From: Populus alba
Lineage: Eukaryota > Streptophyta > Magnoliopsida > Malpighiales > Salicaceae
Length of the DNA stretch: 64,000 nucleotides
Direction: 5' to 3'
Assembly: GCF_005239225.2 (NCBI RefSeq)
Contig: NC_133297.1
Coordinates: 18,278,147 to 18,342,146 of the forward strand
Shown here: positions 1-10,622 of the stretch, piece by piece
Layout: each line of letters opens with the position of its first letter
Numbering within the stretch: position 1 is the stretch's first letter
The notes under the pieces: generated by a model
Told to the model about the DNA's origin: nothing
Databases searched by the model: none
Seen by the model: the letters and a program-made list of their open reading frames with translations, nothing else
Position numbers and translations under genes: made by a program

Positions 1-173
1 GTAGCATATTTTGACCAGTGAACTTCAAATTTTAATTTATGATGTGCGCATACTAAAGAAAACTTCATGTTCATATTTTTTATTCCTACGAAGTCCACTT
101 GTAATTCCCTCAAACATTCTTTTTTATCAAGCTTGACCTTATAATCATCTATGACTTCTAATTACTTCAACCT

Positions 174-554
174 TTAAATATAAAGAAACTTCAAGGTAAT
201 ATATTTGAAAATATTTTTAGGAGAATTGTCATAAATTACAATGTCTTTGTTTGTAAGATTTTTATCCATGACTAAAAAATCATCGCTTGCCACTGTCTTA
301 AGATTAAAAGACTGAAATTGTTTGTTAGCAACCTCTTTAATCATGTTTTCTTTAACATGGTTAAATAACTTTGAAATTTTGTTTTCACCAAACTCCTCCT
401 TGTTTTTCCTCGTCTTTTGAGAATGTTGAACATAAAGCAAATAATAATAATCTATTAAATTATCTATCCAATATAAAATCTTTTCATAATCATGTTTTAT
501 AAACTTCAAAATTAATAATTGTCTCAAATCTTGCCAAGATGAATATAAAGACAT
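174..554 (-). pseudogene. gag fragment of the left-edge gypsy element
   Basis: The 126-residue frame starts near a motif of the form SWQDLRQLLILKFIKHDYEKIL. This resembles the retrotransposon-gag core of plant gypsy elements, where a tryptophan, an arginine/lysine-phenylalanine pair and a DYE-type triplet precede the capsid helices. It ends at a stop after an AT-rich, low-information tail. Upstream, between the primer binding site and this frame, the minus strand has in-frame stops, so the gag N-terminus is broken. I infer a decayed capsid gene. The family is assigned on one motif only. Confidence 0.45.
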
Positions 555-822
555 ACCAATACGAGTTCTATAGTCTAGAAATTCAAATCATCATTCTCTA
601 GCACCACAAGAAAATTTGTGTATGATAAGTCCTACTTTTTAGCAAGATAGTCTCCTCTTCATGATCCCTATTTGCGATACCCATTAGCCGAGCTAAATAT
701 GTTATGGTTTGTTCCAAATAATCTAGTTTTTTCTCTTGAGCTCACACATCGTCCCAAAAAGCCTCCACCTATAAATCACAAAGTGGATTGCTACTATCTT
801 CGCCTATCGAAAAGGTCAACTT

Positions 823-834
823 GCTCTGATACCA
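823..834 (-). other. Primer binding site (initiator tRNA-Met type)
   Basis: On the minus strand this reads TGGTATCAGAGC, the standard plant LTR-retrotransposon primer site. It is preceded two bases earlier by the CA end of a putative LTR (TG at 837-838 on the plus strand). Confidence 0.75.
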
Positions 835-1806
835 ATTGACATGACATATAATATGGTTAATAGTTAGGGTTCTCAAGCCCAAAAGTTACATGCCTAAGCT
901 ATAGAGAAATTCAGATAAACCTATGTTTTATTAAAAGTCTTAATAATAATGTTCTTTACAAAATAAACTAGACACCTCTATTTACATTAGTCTTAAATCT
1001 TTAATGATAAATGGTTTCTAATTAAAACTTATATAATTAATAGAATCCTTCTAGCATCAGGATTCTTAAATAGTAAAATACTAATTAAATTAAAAGCTTT
1101 ATGCTAAATAGAAAAAAATAATCCAAATATAATAAGAAAAATAAAGGCAATCTCGCATAGTAACTTGTGAACTTTAATTTGAATGACTTCTTGATTCTGA
1201 AATATTAACTCAACATGAAACAAGATCTTCAAGAATTTTCTATTTAAAATTTTAGTTTTGATCTAACAGTTTGATTAAAAGTTATATTTGATTTATCAAA
1301 CTGCATATTAAAATTCTCGAAACCTGAAAATTTTAACCATATGTTAAGAATATGAAAGAAATTTCTATTTATTTAGCTCCTCATGATGCCTAAACCTTCT
1401 GATCTTAAGCATTGCAAATTAACCATGACCCAAAGGCAAGGCAGCCATCAGACACCAAGGATTGTTTTATAAATGCACAGCAAGACATCTTCAAAAGAAA
1501 TAAAATAAACAGTAGAATGAATTTTTATATTTTAAAAACAAAAAATACATAAAAACACTTTACTTCTATCCTCACAGGTAGTTAAGAGCATGAAATCGGA
1601 ACTAAATTAACTGTTACCCCTCCTCCATGCATAAAAAGTGGGTAGCAAAGCAGCAAGCATAAGCAATTTAAGTGCAAAATAGAAGAATTCCAGATTCGCA
1701 TAACCCACCTAATTACATATGTTACAAATGAAGCCACCAGCCTCAAATGTAAAAATTTCCCACCTAGAATCTGTCCGACATAAACGCACCATTCAAGGTT
1801 GCCTCT

Positions 1807-1904
1807 GAACTCGTGGTCAGGATCAAATGATCCAAGATTCTCTATCAGAAGCATCTCAGCCTCTGATCTGGATTGCTTCAAGCAGTATTCCAAGAAACTT
1901 GTAT
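1807..1904 (-). pseudogene. EXA1: EXA1 remnant, penultimate-type exon
   Basis: After a splice acceptor (TGATAG, ending at 1905) the frame reads DTSFLEYCLKQSRSEAEMLL, then IENLGSFDPDHEF, a highly conserved C-terminal block of the family. Homology stops after the HEF residues, where the sequence GAGTTCAGAGGC no longer offers a clear GT donor. The following family exons, which encode a short lysine/glycine-rich tail, were not found between here and the left-edge gypsy element. Confidence 0.8.
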
Positions 1905-2304
1905 CTATCACAAGGAATTGTTATTGCATGAGATGAAACTTATAGAACATAACAAAGGTCAAGTCTACGTTCAGAAAAATGAACTGAATTTGTATTGAAC
2001 CATGGGTCAGAGCCAAATGGAGAAAGCTAGTTAAATTCTATTCTATACATGCAATTTGAGCCCGTTCTGGCAGAGAAGCCATGCTAACTAAGCCTGAAAG
2101 TACTTGTTAAATATATGCCTGTAAGTTAGGTCTAATCTTTGGAGTGGGAAGAGTAACATCTGTAAAACGCATATTTATTGAGCTGCAATAGATGCGTGTT
2201 ACCGTGTTGCTTAAAATGTATTTTGATGAAAATCTAAATTCTCGCAAATAAATGTCAAGGAAAAAAAAGAAGAAAAATGAACATCGATGCGTTTCGCCGC
2301 TGAC

Positions 2305-2352
2305 AAAGTCTAACACATTCACTCTCACACCAAGCTCGGAACTCCATGGCCT
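2305..2352 (-). pseudogene. EXA1: EXA1 remnant, short exon (WCESECVRL block)
   Basis: An acceptor TTTTCCAG ends at 2353, and the exon reads EAMEFRAWCESECVRL, a block adjacent to the DTSFLEYC block in the family. The 3' end of the exon departs from the family (CQRRN instead of the usual residues before the donor), so the donor appears lost or the end has diverged. Confidence 0.75.
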
Positions 2353-2438
2353 CTGGAAAAGGAATAATAGCACGAAGGAAATAAGGATGAACACAACTAT
2401 TCTTGACAGGTAAAGATGAACAGCCTGTAGTACTTTAC

Positions 2439-2634
2439 CTGAATGCTTTGCTCATTGTATCTCTTTTCCCTTTAAGCAGATGACTGAGTAGTGGCAGAAG
2501 AGGATGAAAGAGAATGCTCAGCAGGTCTGCCACCCACAGATTTCTGTCTCCCTAATGATGCAACTGGGGCTGCTTTTACATGAGTATTTTTGGTTCCTCG
2601 ACTGCCCTGGCTCACAAGATGAGGGAAATCTGAT
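2439..2634 (-). pseudogene. EXA1: EXA1 remnant exon with frameshift
   Basis: The acceptor AAACAG ends at 2635 and the donor CAG|GTAAAG starts at 2438. The exon reads SDFPHLVSQGSRGTKN, later SLGRQKSVGGRPAEHSLSSS, then a one-base shift near 2478 after the SSA residues, after which LKGKRD continues in another frame. The split codon across the upstream intron restores KQ-SDF, which confirms the boundary. The frameshift adds a premature stop. Confidence 0.8.
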
Positions 2635-3321
2635 CTGTTTAGAAGAAGATAGCAAAATCTTCAATTTCAATTTTCTTCAGGGAGCAACTGAAGAGACAGC
2701 AAGGAGTAAACGATGTAAAGAAAGAAACCAAATAGACCCAAAGGTTTCCACAACAATGGAAGACTAAAAAATCTAACAGTCATTTGAATTTTGGCAAAAT
2801 ATGCCACATTTAAGAGTAAGTACTAACAATCACTAAACTAAAGCACATATGTTGGACTGTAACTGTGAAAATTACAATGGAACTCTCAAATTTGAACTTT
2901 TTTATAGGACTCAAAATATGTTGCAACCCAGCTTATTACAGTTAGTTACAAACATTTCACGACAATTGAGCTTGGTTTCCACGTCTTCACATGAATGGAG
3001 AAAGAAGTTTTTTGGCAACAAAAGACAGCTCTTGTTACAAACACTAAAAAAAAAACTTTTATTTAGAAAGATGTCTAGAAAATGAGAGAAAGTGATGTAC
3101 TAGGCAAATAGAACAGTCATATGAAGATGATGTATTTAGGCAAACAAAAAAGGTCAAATGTTATCATTCTGTGCAATAACTAGAACAATTAAGCAATCGA
3201 AAACAAGAGGGGACAAAAAGGGAAGTGGGCAGAAACAACGAGGTATTCTGTTTACTACTTTCAAGTAGCAATGGTTTATATACTAAAAGTTGGTTAGATA
3301 GGCGCAAAGAAAGGATCATAC
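2635..3321 (-). other. EXA1 remnant intron
   Basis: This interval lies between the GTATGA donor at 3321-3320 and the AAACAG acceptor at 2640-2635, both on the minus strand. It is AT-rich with an A/T run near 3050. Short plus-strand open frames inside it look random. Confidence 0.6.
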
Positions 3322-3548
3322 TGCTTAGGCTCCTGCATAGATTGATCAATTGGGCCCCAAAATAGATCATCATCTCCTTTTTATTTTGACTGAGAAGAAG
3401 CACGGGAATTCATCTCGATAGGAGAAGCAGCCTTCGACGGAGAAGATGCAGAAAGCGACCATGAAGATCCACTTCCATGGGTGGCTTGAGTTGGCTGAGG
3501 CTTATGAGGAATTGGTATTTGATTCTGAGGCAGGACAGAAGTGACTTC
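3322..3548 (-). pseudogene. EXA1: EXA1 remnant, 3' half of an exon split by Copia-1
   Basis: The frame enters from the Copia-1 junction (EV-TSVLPQNQIPIPHKPQPTQ), followed by HGSGSSWSLSASSPSKAASPI. It then reads SSQSK, a TAA stop at about 3397, then KGDDDLFWGPIDQSMQEPKQ. The stop replaces what is normally a tyrosine codon (TAT/TAC to TAA). The donor is GTATGA at 3321. The last bases, 3544-3548 (ACTTC), are the left copy of the Copia-1 target-site duplication. Confidence 0.85.
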
Positions 3549-3805
3549 TGTCAAGGAATCTGATGAAATCAAATCACAGCAAATTCAAACACAGCTGTTA
3601 TCATAAGTTATGCCAGATTTTGTGCTCTCCATAATTAATTATAGGATTTGTTTGAAATATTGTTATTAATCTTGATTGTAAATATCCTTCCGTTACACAC
3701 ATATTTGAATTCAAAATTCAAGCTCTCAAACCTGTATAAATGTTACAACAAATGAATAGAAATGTGTGCGTTGCATTACATAAGATTGCAGAGTAAGTTT
3801 CTATA
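3549..3805 (+). repeat. Copia-1 5' LTR (257 bp)
   Basis: It starts TGTCAAGGAATC and ends TTTCTATA, directly followed by the primer site TGGTATCAGAGC. It matches 7979-8231 except for about six substitutions and a 4-bp indel (TAAT near 3635). Confidence 0.9.
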
Positions 3806-3877
3806 TGGTATCAGAGCCTGAAAATCTCTAACAAGTATTCATCTTTCCTGCTATTCTTCTTCCTCTGCTTCCTGCAA

Positions 3878-5113
3878 ATGGCAACCATCACTACATCCAC
3901 CACCGACTCCACACACTCCCCCATCATCACCATCAATGCTGCCATAACCATCAATAAAAAACTCATCCCCTCTACTTTTCCACAGTGGCGAGCTCAATTC
4001 GAAGCCTTGCTCATTGGCTACGATCTCATTGAGTTTGTAACGGGTACACACAAGTGCCCTGCCATTGATGTATTGAATCTTACTGCATCCAAAGCAGCAA
4101 ATTCCCACTAGATTCACCAAGACAAGCTCATCCTACATGCCATCCTCGCCTCCACCTCTACCACCATTACCCCTCTTCTCTCTGCCTGCAAAACATCTTG
4201 TGAGGCTTGGACAACACTTACCCGTTTATATGCAGGCAAATCAAGAACACGTGTGATGCAGCTCAAAGAAGACCTGACCTTGAGTAATCGTGGGTCTTGT
4301 TCAGTTACTAAATTCCTTCAAGGAATTAAAGTAATTGCTGATGAATTAGCAATCATCGATCATCCAGTTTCAGACGATGATTTAACTCTATACATACTAA
4401 ATGGATTGGGTATTGAGTTTAGAGAAATTGCTGCACCCATTCGTGCCCGTGAGACGTCTTTGAAATTTGAAGAAATTCATGATCTTCTTGTCAGTCATGA
4501 AAGTTACCTTCAGCGGCTGGAGCAACAATCTACAACTTCGTTTGTTCCAAATGCAAATTACTCTAATCGCTGGCGTCCTCAATACTCTTTTAATTCTAGA
4601 CAGTCCAAATGGCGTCCCCCGATTGCTTCTCCACCTCCACGTGGACACAATGGTGCTCACCGAGATGGGTCATTTAATTCGAGTCACAAGAGGTTTAAAC
4701 CAAAATGTCAATGGTGTGATCAATTGGGTTATACAGCAAAACAATGCCCAAAAATGTCTACTTCTGATTTCTCTGCAAATTGTGCAGCTTCTTCTCAACG
4801 CAAAAATCATAAATGGCTAGTGGACTCAGCAACATCTCACAATATGACTACTGATCTCTCCAATCTGACGATTAATTCTGAATATGACGGTACTGATGAA
4901 GTGGTAATTGGGGATGGATTAGGTTTGCCTGTCTCTCATACTGGGTCATTGTCTCTTAAAACATCCAATCATGTCTTTCATTTACGTGACACTCTTTGTG
5001 TTCCAACCATTCATAAAAATCTTATCTCTGTCCATCATTTTACCAAGCATAACAATGTTTACATTGAATTTCACCCTACTTATTTTTTGGTGAAGGATCG
5101 GATCACGGGGTGA
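3878..5113 (+). pseudogene. Copia-1 gag and protease remnant
   Basis: The frame starts at 3878 with a Ser/Thr-rich N-terminus, meets TAG at 4109, and resumes as a long open frame from 4253. This covers the gag helices, a zinc knuckle CQWCDQLGYTAKQC in which the usual histidine is tyrosine, and a protease region. The catalytic block reads VDSATSHNM where DSGAS or DTGA is expected, so the protease flap glycine is lost. A TGA ends the frame at 5111. The product would have been a nucleocapsid-protease precursor; both key motifs are damaged. Confidence 0.8.
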
Positions 5114-5256
5114 TTCTGCTCAAAGGCGAATGTGAAGATGGAGTGTACCCATTTCCGGAGCACCTACCATCTATCAAGAAAAATATTACTGCCTATATTC
5201 ATGAACGTACCACATCTGATGGATGGCACAAACATCTTGGTCATCCATAATCCAAA

Positions 5257-5775
5257 TTGGTTAATCATCTCATTCATGCTTTTTCCTTACCCATCAATAA
5301 AAATGGCCATTCCTCATTTTGTACTTCATGTTCTCAAAACAAAGCTCATCGTCAAACATTTAATACTCATGGTCTTACCAGCACTATTCCACTTGAACTG
5401 ATTTACACGGATGTTTGGGGTCCATCTCATGATCTTGGAATGAATGGATTTAAATATTATGTTATTTTTGTTGACCATTATACCAAATATATATGGCTTT
5501 ATCCCATGACTCAAAAATCAAATGTTCAAACCATTTTTCCCCAATTTCGCAATCTTGTGGAATATCATTTCAACACAAAAATAAAAAGTCTTTATTCTGA
5601 TAATGGTGGGGAATATATTGGTCTCAAAACTTATCTCTCAATTCATGTCATTAGTCACTATACTACTGCTCCTCACACTCCCCAACAAAATGGTATGTTT
5701 GAGAGGCGACATCGTCACGTAGTTGAAACTGGTCTTACCTTGCTCACCGATGCTCACATGCCTCTCTCTTATTGA
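5257..5775 (+). pseudogene. Copia-1 integrase core remnant
   Basis: This contains the zinc-binding CTSCSQNKAH motif and the D,D-35-E core: YTDVWGP, SDNGGEY, and the glutamate in QQNGMFERRH. It ends in TGA at 5773 where a tryptophan is expected in the family (TGG to TGA). The following residues (PYAFQTAAYLINRMPT) continue in the same frame after the stop. A further stop just upstream (near 5249) separates it from the HH part of the zinc finger. Confidence 0.85.
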
Positions 5776-5814
5776 CCTTATGCATTTCAAACTGCTGCCT
5801 ACCTTATCAATCGC

Positions 5815-7764
5815 ATGCCCACTGTCACCTTGAATAATAAATCCTCGTTTGAAAAATTATTCAATCAAAGACCCAACTATCTCAAGCTTAAACAATTTGG
5901 CTGTCTATGTTATCCATTAACCCGACCATACAATAAACATAAACTTGAGCCGAAATCAAAACCATGCACATTCATGGGTTACAACTTATCTCAAAATGCA
6001 TATCTGTGCTTTGAGCCCTCTACCAAAAAAAATACTTCCCGACATGTCATCTTTCATGAAACAACATTTCCTTTTCAACAGACCAGTCATACCAGTGTCC
6101 CTTCTTCTCCATCTACTGGGCAAAATTCTTCTGTGCTTATCTCTTTACCAAAGGTATTTTTTGATTCACCTCGTCCCAGCACTTCTCTGGATGTGGGTAC
6201 TGAAGTCTTGCCATCGTCTGAGCAGGGGTCGCTCTCTGCACCGTGTCCTCTCCAAGTAAGTACTCCATCTTCTCCCCTGCCTTTAGATTCCACTACTTCC
6301 ATTGAATTACCTGCTTCTACTATCCATGCATCTGATGCGGTGCGTGTTCATAGAATGACTACTAGGTCTATGAATGGCATTTATAAACCCAAAAAATCTT
6401 TCCTTGTTACCAAACATCCCCTTCCATCTTCTTTGGAACCCTCGAGTGTTACTGCTGCACTCACAGATTCTAGATGGCGCGAGGCCATGTCCTCCGAATT
6501 AACTGCTTTAATGCATCATAATACTTGGCAATTGGTGCCCCCTCCTTTTGGTTGTAATATTGTGGGCTGTAAATGGGTGTTTCAGGTGAAAAGACATGCT
6601 GATGGGTCTGTTGATCGGTTCAAAGCTAGACTAGTGGCCAAAGGGTTCAATCAGCGACTTGGACTCGATTACAAGGAAACATTTAGTCCTGTTGTTAAGC
6701 CGGTCACCATACGCATTGTCCTGACTCTTGCTGTGATGCAGGGTTGGTCTTTGAGGCAATTGGATGTTAATAATGCATTTCTTCATGGACATCTTACCGA
6801 AACAGTATATATGAAGCAGCCTCCTGGCTTCAGAAATCCTGACCATCCTGATTATGTTTGTTGCCTGACCAAGGCCATCTATGGCCTAAAACAGGCACCC
6901 TGTGCTTGGTTCTCTACTTTTAAGCATGCACTGACCGAGTTTGGCTTCCTTAATTCTAAATCAGATTCATCTCTTTTTATGTTTCATAATGGTTCCACTC
7001 TTGCTTATTGCCTAGTGTATGTTGATGATTTGATTATCACAGGCAATAATCCAGTCTTTGTTGCAAGTATTAATGATCATCTTGGCCAGAAATTTTCTAT
7101 CAAAGACTTGGGGTTACTGCATTTTTTTCTTGGTGTTGAGGTTATTCCTACTGCAACCGGCTTGTTTCTAACTCAGCACAAGTATATCCGAGACTTACTG
7201 GCCAGGACAAATATGGATGGTGCTAGAGATGTCAACACGCCACTCTCAACATCGGTCCCTTTACAATTGGATGATGGTTCTTCCTTTGTTGACTCCACCG
7301 AATATTGTCAAGTTATTGGTGCCTTGCAGTATTTGTCTCTTACAAGACCTGATATTAGTTTTGCTGTCAATAAACTCTCCCAGTTCATGCATCATCCCAA
7401 GAAGATTCATTGGACAGCAACAAAAAGGCTGCTGCGATATTTGAAGAACACAATCTTCCATGGAATTACTATTACCAAAACATCTAGCAACATGTTAACT
7501 TGTTTCTCGGATGCTGATTGGGCTGGTAGTTTGGATGACAGGAAATCTACTTCTGCTTATCTGTTATTTCTTGGAACCACACCAATTTCCTGGAGTTCTA
7601 AAAAGCAGCATGCCATTGCACGATCCTCAATTGAAGCTGAATATAGGGCCTTGGCAACGGCTGCTGCTGAGAGTGTGTGGCTGCTATCCTTGCTCCAGGA
7701 ACTGAAGTTTTGTCTATCACAACCACCACACTCTTATGTGATAATTTGGGTGCCACTCAACTAA
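5815..7764 (+). pseudogene. Copia-1 integrase C-terminus, reverse transcriptase and part of RNase H
   Basis: One uninterrupted 649-residue frame. Blocks in order are LNNKSSFEKLFNQRP (integrase C-terminal region), KFGCLCYPL-type motif, a Ser/Pro-rich linker (about residues 95-220), RT entry WVFQVKRHADGSVDRFKARL, motif A region QLDVNNAFLHG, catalytic YVDD within LVYVDDLIITG, and RNase H residues SDADWAG and EAEYRAL. It loses frame near 7735; the RNase H C-terminus (LLCDNLGATQLSFNP onward) continues at 7752-7960 in another frame. RT itself looks intact, but the element as a whole is dead. Confidence 0.9.
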
Positions 7765-7960
7765 GTTTTAATCCTGTTCAGCACTCCAGGATGAAACACA
7801 TACAAATTGATATTCATTTTGTGCGAGATTTGGTTGCAAAAAATATTCTCAATGTTCAACATGTTCACACCACTGATCAGTTAGCAGATTTGCTCACCAA
7901 GCCTCTCTCCAGACAACAAACCGATTTCTTACGTGACAAGATCGGCCTATCCGATGGTAG
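7752..7960 (+). pseudogene. Copia-1 RNase H C-terminal remnant
   Basis: In the shifted frame the sequence reads CDNLGATQLSFNPVQHSRMK, then DIHFVRDLV and TKPLSRQQTDFL, the usual end of copia pol. It is separated from the upstream pol frame by a single indel near 7735 and precedes the polypurine tract of the 3' LTR. Confidence 0.8.
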
Positions 7961-7978
7961 CCCGTTCTTGCGGGGGCG

Positions 7979-8231
7979 TATCAAGGAATCTGATGAAATC
8001 AAATCACAGCGAATTCAAACGCAGCTGTTATCATAAGTTATGCCAGATTTTGTGCTCTCCATAATTATAGGATTCGTTTGAAATATTGTTATTAATCTTG
8101 ATTGTAAATATCCTTCCGTTACACACATATTTGAATTCAAAATTCAAGCTCTCAAACCTGTATAAATGTTACAACAAATGAATAGAAATGTGTGCGTTGC
8201 ATTACATAAGATTACAGTGTAAGTTTCTATA
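7979..8231 (+). repeat. Copia-1 3' LTR (253 bp)
   Basis: It follows the polypurine tract TTGCGGGGGCG. It begins TATCAAGG where the 5' copy has TGTCAAGG, so the terminal TG is mutated to TA. It ends TTTCTATA before the target duplicate ACCTC. Confidence 0.9.
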
Positions 8232-9210
8232 ACCTCTTTCTCTTGCTCCTTTTGGATGTCCCTTAAAGATGTGGGCTTAGGAAGCTTCTTGGAATCAGCA
8301 GACCATGCTGGAGAAGAAGAATGGTTTGCGGACTCCTCCATCCAAAAAAACAGAATCTCCCAAAGAAGGGCCAGATGGAATTGCAGGCAATACTTCCTTC
8401 TCCTGCTGCACAGTGCGAGAGCCTTTCCCTTTCTCGATGGGACTTGAACTAACAGCCATTTCAGTAGAAGGTACAGGCACTGCTGCCTTAGCTCCAGCCT
8501 CCTTCGCTTTAGCAGACTTTTTGCGACTTAAAAGTGTCTTTAGCCTAAATAAAGTTTCCATCATCTATAGATTCCACACTCGTAGTTGTGACTTGTTGAG
8601 TAGTTAGGCTATATAAAGAGTAAGAAAATTCCATCTCTGTATCATTAGACTTCGCCAAAACAACTTCAGCCAATAGATCATGCAACTTGCTTTTCTTGCT
8701 CCTTGAAGACGGTAAAGTTTCTGCTTTTCCCACATTTATCTCAGTATTATTTAGCTCTCTCTGAATCTCTCTAGAAATTTTTGGGTCTGAAATGGGCACA
8801 ACCCCTGCCCAAGGAGTAGGTGAGCTTGTGTGGTGGACAGAAGTGCTGATCTCAGAAACTGCCATGCCAACCTGAATCTTCCTTTGTTCTTCCTGTTGAA
8901 TTTCCAAAAATGACTTTGGTTTCAAGCCAGGAGCAGGTTTCCAAGCACGTTGACTTGATTGCATCTGCAGGCTATGCACTGAGACAGCAGACTCAACCAG
9001 TTTAGATTCACCCTTAACTTCTGTGGCTCCAACATCATCTCCAGAATTGATTGCAGGTGATAAGCTAGCAACCTGCTGGGAATCCACAACTTCTGCAGAA
9101 GTCCCAAACTTCTTGCCTCTTGCCTTGTGCAGAGATATTCCAGATCCATCATGTGACTCGAATCTTGTGTGATCAGCATTTGGGCCCTCATTTTCAGATT
9201 GCTTTGATTG
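8232..9210 (-). pseudogene. EXA1: EXA1 remnant, large exon 5' of Copia-1
   Basis: The acceptor TTTACAG ends at 9211. The exon carries QSKQSEN, VDSQQVASLSPAINSGDDV, RAWKPAPGLKPKSFLEIQQE, SKKSKLHDLLAEVVLAKSND and ESIDDGNFI. A TAG stop at about 8543 replaces the family glutamate before AKDT. It continues with KGKGSRTVQQEKEVLPAIPS. A homopolymer frameshift lies at the T7 run (about 8344-8350), after which ESANHSSSPAWSADSKKLPK and SLRDIQKEQEKEV run into the Copia-1 target site. Confidence 0.85.
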
Positions 9211-10021
9211 CTGTAAAGAGAAAGTGATAAGGGAATCTTTAGCATGTATATTTTCCAGTATTCATGCTTGATTTTGAAATATTTTGGATGTGTTGCATAA
9301 GTTAATTAGAATTTTGATTTTTTTTTGAATTATTGACCTCGTGAGAAATTAATGTGTTTTCAGATACTAAATTACTGAGTAGGCAGAATTTGATAGTAAA
9401 GCCAAACACTAATTGATTTTGTGCTGCCAAGAAAGTTATACAACTCAGTTTTAGGCATTCATCACCATTTTTAAAATCTGAGATGCAGATCTATAAAACA
9501 TATGAAGGGTATAGAACCTAGTTTTGTTGTTTTGAAGCCCAAAGAGGGATTGGATCAGACTTGAGATTCTCGCATTCCAAATGATGTTTCGGGTTATAGC
9601 CCATATCTCAAGTCTCAAAGGTCTAAAAATTGTGAAATCAGCATCGCTGAAAAGAAGATTCGATTTTCTACAATTTCTCCAGAAATAACGATTTTTGAAT
9701 TTGCACGTTTCCTACCTCAAATCTAGCTTGTAATATCCGGATAAGAGGGAATACAAAACAGAGAAGGAAACTTTCTTCATCCCATTAGAGGGTAAAAAAG
9801 CCATAATATCAAAGACATGAAGGTGGGTTAGCTAAGGTAATAGAGAGACAGGAAGAGACCCTACAATACACAAAAAAAGAAGAAGAGAGGAGGCGACACA
9901 AAAAATGGAGATAAAAACAGAGAAAACAAGGGGTTGAAAATTAGAGCAGATTGGAAGACACCTAGTTATTCTATTGCCATTCTATTTTTTTAAGTGATGT
10001 TCATCGTATCAAGTTTGTTTC
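9211..10021. other. Unassigned interval between EXA1 exon and Copia-2
   Basis: Next to 9211 is the pyrimidine-rich end of an intron belonging to the downstream EXA1 exon. The rest is AT-rich with no recognisable coding block on either strand. The EXA1 exon text that should lie just upstream of this acceptor in the family (a Lys-rich region of roughly 60 residues) is not present here. Confidence 0.5.
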
Positions 10022-10187
10022 AGTTGAAACAAGGTTTATGATAATTGAGAGGCTTAACCTAATGAGATAGCCACCTCTATTATTTATAGTATTAGGGCAG
10101 TACATGTGTTACAGTGTAGCATACTACACATGATAAATCAATACATTAATAATACAATATTTCCTAATCTAACACATTCCATAATAC
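10022..10187 (-). repeat. Copia-2 3' LTR
   Basis: On the minus strand it follows the polypurine tract and starts TATTATGGAATG, like the Copia-6 LTR (TATTATAGAATG). It carries the shared end region GGTTAAGCCTC and ends near TTTCAACT. The outer boundary is estimated from Copia-6, since no second LTR exists. Confidence 0.65.
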
Positions 10188-10193
10188 ACCCCC

Positions 10194-10620
10194 TCAAGCT
10201 GAAGGTGGGTTATCCACATGAAGCTTGGAACATAAAAGAGCAAATGTAGAGTAAGAGAGTGGTTTAGTGAGAACATTTGCTAATTGATCTTTGGAGGAGA
10301 TGAAGCGAATCTGAATCTCCTTTTTGGCCACCCGATCACGAACAAAGTGATAATCAACTTCAACATGCTTTGTTCGAGCATGAAAAATTGTATTAGCAGA
10401 CAGATAAGTAGCACCCAAATTATCGCACCAGATAGTAGTAACAGAACTAGGGGAAAAGCACAGATCTGTGAGAAGATAGCGTAACCAAATAACCTCAGCA
10501 GTACCATCAGCCAATGCTTTATACTCTGCTTCAGTGGAGGAGCGAGCAACAGTGCGTTGCTTCCCAGATTTCCATGAAATAGGTGTGGTACCGAGAAAAA
10601 TAATATATCCACCAGTAGAT
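10194..10620 (-). pseudogene. Copia-2 RNase H C-terminal part
   Basis: After the TGA at 10622 the same pol reading goes on with an RNase H block (KSTGGY, then [19 protein letters not shown]) and ends with the family text [34 protein letters not shown] and VLTKPLS. The TGA occupies the place of an arginine codon (CGA to TGA by comparison with Copia-6 DRKS). Confidence 0.8.
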
Positions 10621-10622
10621 TT

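Larger units (their letters stand above)
1..1350 (-). mobile_element. 5' part of a Ty3/gypsy-type LTR retrotransposon, running off the left edge
   Basis: A primer binding site complementary to initiator tRNA-Met lies at 823-834 in minus orientation. Left of it is gag-like sequence, and right of it, from the TG at 837, is AT-rich DNA that would be the 5' LTR. The outer LTR end cannot be placed because the second LTR lies outside the window, so 1350 is only an estimate. The gag segment at 174-554 supports the gypsy assignment. No reverse transcriptase is visible in the window. The 1351-1806 stretch between this element and the EXA1 remnant is AT-rich and shows nothing I recognise. Confidence 0.55.
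3549..8231 (+). mobile_element. Copia-1: complete but degenerate Ty1/copia element
   Basis: It is flanked by 257- and 253-bp LTRs and by the imperfect target duplication ACTTC (3544-3548) / ACCTC (8232-8236). The order is 5' LTR, Met-tRNA primer site (3806-3817), gag, protease, integrase, reverse transcriptase, RNase H, polypurine tract (GCGGGGGCG just before 7979), 3' LTR. The coding region is broken by stops near 4109, 5111, 5249 and 5773 and by frameshifts near 5110 and 7735. It inserted into a coding exon of the EXA1 copy. The pol text is Ale/Retrofit-like, similar in style to Copia-2 and Copia-6. Confidence 0.9.

Noticed and set aside
2504..2767. Plus-strand frame near the EXA1 3' exons
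   Set aside because: It is antisense to a recognisable EXA1 exon with verified splice sites.
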